This document shows positions 33,254-38,411 of a DNA stretch of 38,411 nucleotides, piece after piece (the first letter of the stretch is position 1; each line of letters opens with the position of its first letter). The stretch is from Actinomycetales bacterium UBA1383. GTDB lineage: Bacteria; Actinomycetota; Actinomycetes; Actinomycetales; Actinomycetaceae. The notes beneath the pieces are model-generated. The model searched no databases, was not told the origin of the DNA, and was given only the letters and a program-made list of their open reading frames with translations. The position numbers and the translations under genes are program-made. The stretch is from positions 1-38,411 of the forward strand of contig DBQX01000015.1 in NCBI GenBank assembly GCA_002305415.1, written 5' to 3'.

Positions 33254-34939
33254 ATGAAGACTCCCGTTGACCCCACCAGCACCGCGGCCTGGCAGAGGCT
33301 GGCCGAGCTGAAGGACTCCCTGCAGCCGGATCTCCGCGGCTGGTTCGCCGCGGACCCCGGCAGGGCGGAGCGGTTCACGCTGCAGGCCGCTGACCTGCAG
33401 GTGGATCTCTCGAAGAACCTCATCACCGAGGACATCCTGGGGGCGCTGCTCGACCTGGCGGAGGCCGTCGACCTGCCCGAGCGGCGTGAGGCCATGTTCA
33501 CCGGTGAGCGCATCAACATCACCGAGAACCGGTCGGTGCTCCACACCGCGCTGCGCAACCCGGCGGGGACCGCGCTCGTGGTGGATGGGCAGGACGTCGA
33601 CGCCGACGTCCAGGCCGTGCTCCAGAAGATCTACGCCTTCGCGGAGAAGGTGCGTTCCGGCGAGTGGAAGGGTGTCACCGGCAAGCCGATCGAGACCGTG
33701 GTCAACATCGGCATCGGCGGCTCCGACCTCGGTCCCGTGATGGTGTACGAGGCGCTGAAGCCGTACGTGCGGCCCGGGCTGGCCTGCCGGTTCATCTCCA
33801 ACATCGACCCCACGGACAGCTACGAGAAGACCGTGGACCTCAACCCCGAGACCACCCTCGTGATCGTGGCCTCCAAGACCTTCACCACGCTCGAGACGCT
33901 CACGAACGCGCGGCTCGTGCGCACGTGGCTGCTCGACACGCTGAAGGCCCAGGGGGCCATCGACGGCTCGGCCGAGCAGGACGCCGAGGCGATCGCCAAG
34001 CACTTCGTGGCCGTGTCCACGGCGCTCGACAAGGTGGCCGCCTTCGGCATCGACCCCGAGAACGCCTTCGGGTTCTGGGACTGGGTCGGGGGCCGGTACT
34101 CGGTGGACTCCGCCGTCGGGACCTCGGTCGCCGTGGCGATCGGGCCGGACGCCTTCAAGGACTTCCTCGCCGGCTTCCACGCCATGGATGTCCACTTCCG
34201 CACCACCCCCGCGGCCCAGAACGTGCCTCTCATCATGGGCCTGCTGAATGTCTGGAACGTCAACTTCCTCGGCGCCCACACCCACGCCGTCCTCCCGTAC
34301 GCGCAGTACCTCCACCGGTTCGCGGCCTACCTGCAGCAGCTCACGATGGAGTCGAACGGCAAGTCGGTGCGCTGGGACGGCACGCCGGTCACCACCGACA
34401 CCGGTGAGGTGTTCTGGGGCGAGCCCGGCACGAACGGCCAGCACGCCTTCTACCAGCTCATCCACCAGGGCACCCGCATCATCCCGGCGGACTTCATCGC
34501 GGTGGCCACCCCGGCGCGCCCACTGAAGGACGGCGACGCCGACGTGCACGAGCTGTTCCTCGCCAACTTCTTCGCCCAGACCAAGGCGCTCGCCTTCGGC
34601 AAGACCGCCGACGAGGTCCGCGCCGAGGGCACGGCCGAGGAGATCGTCCCCGCGCGCGTCTTCGCCGGGAACAAGCCCACGACGTCGATCATGGCGCCCG
34701 CGCTCACCCCGTCGGTGGTGGGCCAGCTGATCGCCCTCTACGAGCACATCACCTTCGTCCAGGGCATCGTCTGGGGCATCGACTCCTTCGACCAGTGGGG
34801 CGTGGAGCTCGGCAAGCAGCTCGCCCTGCAGATCGCTCCGGCCGTGGCGGGCGACGAGGAGGCGCTCGCCGCGCAGGATCCCTCCACCCAGGCGCTGGTG
34901 CGCTACTACCTGGAGAACCGGCAGCGGGAGACCGAGTAG
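33254..34939 (+). CDS. pgi: glucose-6-phosphate isomerase
   Basis: A 561-residue phosphoglucose isomerase, full length. Hallmarks in order: FTGERINITENRSVLHTALR, VVNIGIGGSDLGPVMVYEALKPY (sugar-phosphate binding), VASKTFTTLETLTNA, FGFWDWVGGRYSVDSAVG, QQLTMESNGKSV, GTNGQHAFYQLIHQGT (catalytic His) and the C-terminal FDQWGVELGKQLA with the catalytic Lys. It interconverts glucose-6-phosphate and fructose-6-phosphate in the cytoplasm. The ATG at 33254 is used; an in-frame GTG at 33236 with GGAGG about ten bases upstream is a real alternative. It is divergent from the sulfur fusion gene, about 170 bases apart, and stands alone. Confidence 0.95.
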   Translation: MKTPVDPTSTAAWQRLAELKDSLQPDLRGWFAADPGRAERFTLQAADLQVDLSKNLITEDILGALLDLAEAVDLPERREAMFTGERINITENRSVLHTALRNPAGTALVVDGQDVDADVQAVLQKIYAFAEKVRSGEWKGVTGKPIETVVNIGIGGSDLGPVMVYEALKPYVRPGLACRFISNIDPTDSYEKTVDLNPETTLVIVASKTFTTLETLTNARLVRTWLLDTLKAQGAIDGSAEQDAEAIAKHFVAVSTALDKVAAFGIDPENAFGFWDWVGGRYSVDSAVGTSVAVAIGPDAFKDFLAGFHAMDVHFRTTPAAQNVPLIMGLLNVWNVNFLGAHTHAVLPYAQYLHRFAAYLQQLTMESNGKSVRWDGTPVTTDTGEVFWGEPGTNGQHAFYQLIHQGTRIIPADFIAVATPARPLKDGDADVHELFLANFFAQTKALAFGKTADEVRAEGTAEEIVPARVFAGNKPTTSIMAPALTPSVVGQLIALYEHITFVQGIVWGIDSFDQWGVELGKQLALQIAPAVAGDEEALAAQDPSTQALVRYYLENRQRETE

Positions 34940-34944
34940 GCCGG

Positions 34945-34976
34945 TGAGGGGGCGGACAGGGCGGGCCGCCCCCTCA
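34945..34976. terminator. bidirectional terminator hairpin
   Basis: TGAGGGGGCGG (34945-34955) pairs perfectly with CCGCCCCCTCA (34966-34976) over a ten-base loop. It starts just after the pgi stop, and its right arm contains the stop codon of the convergent DUF421 gene. Confidence 0.75.
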
Positions 34977-35543
34977 GTCCGCGTAGAACGAATCGGGCAG
35001 GTCTGCCGCCCCGCGGACCCCGATCATGATGTTTCGGTCCACGGGCACGCCGGACCGGAGCACGCTGAAGCGGCCGTCCAGCTCGACGACGACCGCTCCC
35101 ACCTCGGACGCGTTGTGGATCCCGTGCCGGCGCAACCCGATCCACAGGTCCCGCTCGGTGATGCCGAGGCGGCGCAGTTCGTGGATGTCGACGTCACCTC
35201 CCGACATCACGATGACGCCGTTGACGTGTCCGAGGGCGGTGTAGCGCCGGTTGCGGCGCGCGAGTCCGACAGCGGCCTCGAGGCTGAAGAGGGTCAGGAG
35301 CGCCAGTACGCCGCCGAGGAGCGTCGCGGAGTTGCCGAGCATGGACCGGCCGACGACCGCGCCGAGGACCGTGACCAGCGCGAGTTCGAAGCTCGAGCGG
35401 CTCGCCCCGAAGTAGCGCCACGTCATGCGCACCACCACGACGAAGCCGAGGTAGAGCACGACCGACGCCAGGATGACGCCCGCGATGCCAGCAGGGGTGA
35501 TTCCTACCTGTGCCCAGAGTCCGTCCTGCCACGTGTCACTCAT
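34974..35543 (-). CDS. DUF421 (YetF-like) membrane protein
   Basis: A 189-residue protein of the DUF421/YetF family. N-terminal helices span about residues 17-40 (GIAGVILASVVLYLGFVVVVRM) and 50-90, including the family-typical RSSFELALVTVLGAVVGRSMLG. The YetF domain spans about 100-185 (LGHVNGVIVMSGGDVDIHELRRLGITERDLWIGLRRHGI... AVVVELDGRFSVL). The family is common in bacteria, but its function is not established. It starts 67 bases from the stop of the rhodanese gene, which is transcribed in the same direction; the hairpin at 35559-35608 separates them. Confidence 0.87.
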   Translation of the reverse strand: MSDTWQDGLWAQVGITPAGIAGVILASVVLYLGFVVVVRMTWRYFGASRSSFELALVTVLGAVVGRSMLGNSATLLGGVLALLTLFSLEAAVGLARRNRRYTALGHVNGVIVMSGGDVDIHELRRLGITERDLWIGLRRHGIHNASEVGAVVVELDGRFSVLRSGVPVDRNIMIGVRGAADLPDSFYAD

Positions 35544-35558
35544 GGGGGGATTGTGTCA

Positions 35559-35608
35559 GGACGGCCACCCCCCGCGTCGGGCGGTGGTGGCGGGGTCGCC
35601 GGCCGTCC
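35559..35608 (-). terminator. possible terminator after the rhodanese gene
   Basis: GGACGGCC (35559-35566) pairs with GGCCGTCC (35601-35608), and the loop is long and GC-rich with inner pairing possible. It directly follows the rhodanese stop at 35610 on the transcribed strand and precedes the DUF421 start. Confidence 0.4.
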
Positions 35609-35609
35609 C

Positions 35610-36059
35610 TCAGCCCGTGACGAGGTCCGACTGCCTCAGCGCGCCGATGCCGCCTTCGAGCCCGAAGACGTTGGCGAGGCCGGCCTGCTCCATCTGCTGC
35701 ATGGCCACACGCGACCGGTTCCCCGAGCGGCAGTACACGGCGTAGGTGCCGTCGGGGTCGAGGGCCGCGATCTGTGCGGCGAAGTCAGGGGACTCGACGT
35801 TGATGTTGAGCGCACCCTCGATGTGGCCGGCGGCGAACTCCTGCGGCGTGCGGACGTCGATCACGGTGACATTGTCGGCCTGGATCCCGGCCCTGAACGT
35901 GTCGGCGTCGACGTGCTCGCCCCGGGCAGGGGCGGCGACGTCCGATGCGGCGGAACCGTTCGCGGCGCCGTCGTCGGCACCCCCGCCACAGCCGGACAGG
36001 ACGAGGGTGAGGGCGAGCGCTCCACCGGCGAGCGCCGTGGCGAGGCGGGAGGATGTCAT
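35610..36059 (-). CDS. rhodanese-domain lipoprotein
   Basis: A 149-residue protein with a lipoprotein signal: LALTLVLSGC ends in the lipobox with Cys24, followed by a short Gly/Ala linker. A single rhodanese domain follows (about residues 50-149): VTVIDVRTPQEFAAGHIEGALNI, and the active loop CRSGNRS at 110-116 with the catalytic Cys110. It should be anchored on the outer face of the membrane and transfer sulfane sulfur there, for example from thiosulfate or SQR-derived polysulfide. The ATG at 36059 has TAGAAT six bases upstream and the operator across it. It shares this control element with the SQR operon. Confidence 0.9.
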   Translation of the reverse strand: MTSSRLATALAGGALALTLVLSGCGGGADDGAANGSAASDVAAPARGEHVDADTFRAGIQADNVTVIDVRTPQEFAAGHIEGALNINVESPDFAAQIAALDPDGTYAVYCRSGNRSRVAMQQMEQAGLANVFGLEGGIGALRQSDLVTG

Positions 36060-36068
36060 GATGCCATT

Positions 36069-36088
36069 CTATACCCCTAGGGGTATAG
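36069..36088. promoter_or_regulatory. CsoR/CstR-like operator, site 3
   Basis: CTATACCCCTAGGGGTATAG is a perfect 20-bp palindrome. On the minus strand it overlaps the -10 TAGAAT (36066-36071) that lies six bases before the ATG of the rhodanese lipoprotein. It is the best-conserved of the three ATACCCC-N2-GGGGTAT sites. The PfkB gene starts 65 bases to its right on the other strand and might also respond. Confidence 0.75.
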
Positions 36089-36152
36089 GATGGCGGGTTG
36101 GTTGGTGTGATCGCCACTACGCTGTGGGGCACCTGCTCGTGAGGAGACGCCG

Positions 36153-37064
36153 GTGGAGACTGCAGTGCTGGTGGTGGGCGAGGCCCTGATCGACATCGTG
36201 ATGCCCCTCGAGGGCACGGTGGCCGAGCACGTCGGTGGGAGCCCGGCCAACGTCGCGATCGGCCTCGCGCGTCTCGGCCACCCCACGACGCTCGCGACCC
36301 GGTTCGGCCACGACGAGCGCGGTACCCGCATCCGCGCCCTGCTCGAGAGGGAGGGCGTGGCCCTCGTGCCCGGAAGCGATGCCGCCGGGCGCACCTCCAC
36401 CGCACTCGCCCGGCTCGACGTGCGCAAGGTGGCCACGTACGAGTTCGACCTCGAGTGGAGTGTGGACCCTGGACTCGTCGCGCCAGACGGCGGCCACCTC
36501 CACACGGGGTCCATCGCCGCCACCCTCGCGCCCGGCGCCGCCGCGGTGGCCCGGATCGTCGAGGCGTCACGCCCCCACGCGACGATCTCGTACGACCCCA
36601 ACGCCCGGCCGAGCCTGATGGGGGATCCGGCCGACGCCGTCGTCGTGATCGAGCACCTGATCGGGCTCGCGGACGTCGTCAAGGCCAGCGAGGAGGACGT
36701 GGCCTGGCTGTACGGCGGGACGCCGGAGGAAGCACTGGCACGCTGGGCCGGCATGGGGCCGCGCCTCGTGATGATCACCCTCGGACCGGACGGCGTCCTC
36801 GTCGGCATCGGTGGACGGTCCGCGCGGTTCCCGGTGCCGCCCGTCGGCGTCGTCGACACCGTGGGGGCCGGCGACTCCTTCATGTCCGGGGTGCTCTCCG
36901 GCCTGCTCGACGCCGGTTTGCTGGGCGGCCCCGCTGCGCGCGCCCGGCTCGGTGGGGCGGCGCTCGAGGAGGTCACCCCCGCCGTCGAACGGGCGCTGGT
37001 GTGTGCCGGGATCACCGTCTCGCGCGCGGGGGCGAACCCGCCCAGGCGGGAGGAACTGGCGTAG
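36153..37064 (+). CDS. PfkB family carbohydrate kinase
   Basis: A 303-residue ribokinase-type sugar kinase. VVGEALIDIVMP is the opening strand, GGSPANVAIGLARLG (about 28-42) is the first PfkB signature, and DTVGAGDSF at 235-243 is the second, with Asp241 as the catalytic base and the anion hole formed by GAGD. GPDGVLV marks the nucleotide region. 2-keto-3-deoxygluconate, fructose and ribose kinases all share this layout; the sequence does not decide between them. It starts at GTG 36153 with GAGGAG before it. It is followed by the repeat array, and its nearest convergent gene is the aldo/keto reductase. Confidence 0.88.
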   Translation: METAVLVVGEALIDIVMPLEGTVAEHVGGSPANVAIGLARLGHPTTLATRFGHDERGTRIRALLEREGVALVPGSDAAGRTSTALARLDVRKVATYEFDLEWSVDPGLVAPDGGHLHTGSIAATLAPGAAAVARIVEASRPHATISYDPNARPSLMGDPADAVVVIEHLIGLADVVKASEEDVAWLYGGTPEEALARWAGMGPRLVMITLGPDGVLVGIGGRSARFPVPPVGVVDTVGAGDSFMSGVLSGLLDAGLLGGPAARARLGGAALEEVTPAVERALVCAGITVSRAGANPPRREELA

Positions 37065-37102
37065 GGCCGGCCCCTCGGCGTGCCCTGCAGCCCGCCGGGC
37101 GC

Positions 37103-37190
37103 TGGTCAACGGTTGTTGTGCACCCCTCCTGGGATGGTCAACGGTTGTTGTGCACCCCTCCTGGGATGGTCAACGGTTGTTGTGCACCCC
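37103..37190 (+). repeat. three direct copies of a 32-bp unit (left arm)
   Basis: Copies at 37103-37134, 37135-37166 and 37167-37190 (the third truncated) have an exact 32-bp period. The unit begins TGGTCAACGGTTGTTGTG and continues CACCCCTCCTGGGA; the three are identical over their shared length. They are adjacent with no unique spacers. Confidence 0.95.
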
Positions 37191-37194
37191 GAAT

Positions 37195-37232
37195 GGGACT
37201 TTGCACCCCTTCCAGAAGGGGTGCAAAGTCCC
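37195..37232. terminator. central 38-bp near-perfect palindrome
   Basis: The 15-base arm GGGACTTTGCACCCC (37195-37209) pairs perfectly with 37218-37232. The eight central bases TTCCAGAA can add three more pairs, leaving a two-base tip. It lies between the left and right repeat arrays and could act as a terminator or cruciform. Confidence 0.85.
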
Positions 37233-37236
37233 AACG

Positions 37237-37324
37237 GGGGTGCTTAACGCGTGTGGAGCCTTCCAGAAGGGGTGCTTAACGCGTGTGGAGCCTTCCAGAA
37301 GGGGTGCTTAACGCGTGTTGAGCC
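37237..37324 (-). repeat. three copies of a diverged 32-bp unit, inverted (right arm)
   Basis: Copies at 37237-37268, 37269-37300 and 37301-37324 (the third truncated) also have a 32-bp period and start GGGGTGCTTAACGCGTGT, then GGAGCCTTCCAGAA. Read on the opposite strand, the unit keeps the framework TC.AC...GTT..GCACCCC..CTGG of the left-arm unit but differs in the middle. The two arrays are thus mirror-image relatives. Confidence 0.92.
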
Positions 37325-37398
37325 GTCCATTCAGGGGAGCAGTTCGCGGCAGCAGGCCCATCGGGGGCTGGGACACTGACTCGGCGGCGCCGATCCCG

Positions 37399-38355
37399 TC
37401 AGCGGGGGAACAGTCCGCTGATCTCGAGGGCCAGGTCCGCTGGGAGTACGAGGTCGCCCGCGGCCGCGTTCTGGGCGACCTGCTCCGGGGTGGTCGCACC
37501 GGCGATCACCGTCCCGATGCCGGGTTGGGCGAGGAGCCAGGCGATGGTGGCCTCGAGCATCGTGAGCCCGTGCGCGTCGCAGAGCCGCTGGTAGGCCTCG
37601 AGCTGGTCCCAGTCGACCGTCTGGAGGAGGTGCGGCTTCAGGCGGGAGATCCGGCCCTCGCCCCCACCCCCACGGGTGTACTTGCCGGTGAGCAGTCCGT
37701 TGTGGAGCGGGAAGTACGGGATGATGCCGATTCCCAGCTCGCGGGCCAGGGGGAGGAGTTCCGCCTCGATGCCCCGCGCGAGGAGCGAGTACTCATTCTG
37801 CGCCGAGATGAAGCGTTCCTGGCCGTGCGCGCGGGCCGCGGCGTCGGCGGCGCCCACCTGCGCGGCGGAGAAGTTCGAGCTGCCGATGTACCGCACCGTG
37901 CCCGCGGCCACGAGCTCGTGGAGGGCCGCGAGGGTCTCCTCGATCGGGGTGGCGGGATCGGGGGTGTGCATCTGCAGGAGGTCGATATGGTCGGTCTGGA
38001 GCCGGCGCAACGAGGCCTCCACGGCATGGCGGATGTACCGCCGCGCACCCTTGGGTCCCCAGTCCGCCGCGCCTGCGGCTTGGGCTCCCTGGTGCCCGAA
38101 CTTGGTGGAGAGCACCACCTGGTCCCTCCGGCCACGCAGTGCCACACCCATGAACGTCTCGGAGAGGCCCGGTTCGGCGCCGTAGATGTCCGCGCCGTCG
38201 AAGAAGGTGATGCCGTGGTCGATGGCCGCGTGGATGACGGCGGTCGAGCCCTCCTGGGTCGCGGTGGGGGTGCCGGGACGGGAGAAGTTGTTGCACCCCA
38301 TCCCGACGGCGGAGACGACGAGGTCGCTGGATCCCAGCGTGCGCAGTTCGGTCAT
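37399..38355 (-). CDS. aldo/keto reductase
   Basis: A 318-residue AKR. The catalytic Asp and Tyr are in FFDGADIYG (near residues 51-59), Lys in VVLSTKFGHQG and His in DLLQMHTPDP, completing the Asp/Tyr/Lys/His tetrad. YIGSSNFSAAQV, NEYSLLAR and the NADPH-binding C-terminal VIAGATTPEQVAQNAAA are conserved. The protein resembles the YghZ/Kvbeta-like group. Substrates are carbonyls of unknown identity. The ATG at 38355 has TACGGT six bases before it on this strand; a longer in-frame start at 38406 would run through that promoter. It is the last gene in the window. Confidence 0.93.
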   Translation of the reverse strand: MTELRTLGSSDLVVSAVGMGCNNFSRPGTPTATQEGSTAVIHAAIDHGITFFDGADIYGAEPGLSETFMGVALRGRRDQVVLSTKFGHQGAQAAGAADWGPKGARRYIRHAVEASLRRLQTDHIDLLQMHTPDPATPIEETLAALHELVAAGTVRYIGSSNFSAAQVGAADAAARAHGQERFISAQNEYSLLARGIEAELLPLARELGIGIIPYFPLHNGLLTGKYTRGGGGEGRISRLKPHLLQTVDWDQLEAYQRLCDAHGLTMLEATIAWLLAQPGIGTVIAGATTPEQVAQNAAAGDLVLPADLALEISGLFPR

Positions 38356-38411
38356 GTCCCTACCGTAGGGCCGCGTCGCGAGCAGCCGCCCGGCGCGGGG
38401 GCCCACGGCCC

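Larger units (their letters stand above)
37065..37398. other. long intergenic region between convergent genes
   Basis: 334 bases between the PfkB stop and the aldo/keto reductase stop, with no credible gene. Two-thirds of it is the structured repeat described separately (37103-37324). The remainder has no recognised element. Being between convergent genes, it is a natural place for transcription terminators. Confidence 0.7.

Noticed and set aside
61..36088. Copper-sensing CsoR operators
   Set aside because: The palindromes would also fit CsoR, but no copper ATPase, CopZ or multicopper oxidase is near; two of the three sites control sulfur genes. Copper cannot be fully excluded.
37103..37324. 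A CRISPR array
   Set aside because: The copies are contiguous with no unique spacers, change orientation in the middle, and there are no cas genes.

Overview
The window is very GC-rich and densely coded. Start and stop codons often overlap (ATGA, GTGA, TGATG), and many genes have a -10-like hexamer 6-7 bases before the start codon, as expected for leaderless transcripts. The gene families (CHAD, DUF427, DUF5655, DUF421, DUF2254, actinobacterial-type ABC-2 exporters, many Gfo/Idh enzymes) point to a high-GC actinobacterium, probably of the Micrococcales. The genus cannot be fixed from the sequence alone. I see no rRNA, tRNA, CRISPR array, insertion sequence or phage gene.

Layout: 87-701 is an unknown membrane protein behind a palindromic operator. 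707-2046 holds divergent VOC and GNAT genes. 2126-8929 holds two export-type ABC operons around a TetR regulator (an ABC-2 ATPase with two permeases, then two FtsX-like permeases with an ATPase). 9037-13045 is a leftward glycan-use group: GH3 glycosidase, cytidylate-kinase-like protein and GPH sugar symporter. 13168-16203 has a DUF5655 gene and a NodI/NodJ-type ABC exporter. 16472-20235 has a NIF3-like domain protein, DUF427, an SDR, and a divergent PPK2/CHAD polyphosphate pair. 20246-22394 is a leftward sulfur operon: sulfide:quinone oxidoreductase, TusE/DsrC and DsrE. 22454-23958 has an SGNH hydrolase and an unknown membrane protein. 23952-27897 is a four-gene leftward sugar operon: TIM-barrel, Gfo/Idh, Gfo/Idh, TIM-barrel. 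28002-30567 has VOC, MBL-fold and a frameshifted DUF2254 gene. 30595-33084 encodes an 829-residue CoA-disulfide reductase/rhodanese/TusA/DsrE2 fusion. 33254-38355 has glucose-6-phosphate isomerase, DUF421, a rhodanese lipoprotein, a PfkB kinase, a structured repeat array and an aldo/keto reductase.

The most notable theme is sulfur. Three near-identical palindromes of the form ATACCCC-N2-GGGGTAT occur at 61, 22404 and 36069. Each overlaps the -10 box of a leaderless start, in front of the unknown membrane protein, the SQR-TusE-DsrE operon and the rhodanese lipoprotein respectively. They resemble operators of CsoR/CstR (DUF156) repressors and suggest a persulfide- or sulfide-responsive regulon, although no such repressor gene lies in the window. 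The four-domain persulfide-handling fusion at 30595-33084 belongs to the same physiology but lacks this operator.

The second notable item is the 37103-37324 non-coding block between convergent genes. It has three direct copies of one 32-bp unit, an 18-bp-arm palindrome, then three copies of a diverged 32-bp unit in the opposite orientation.
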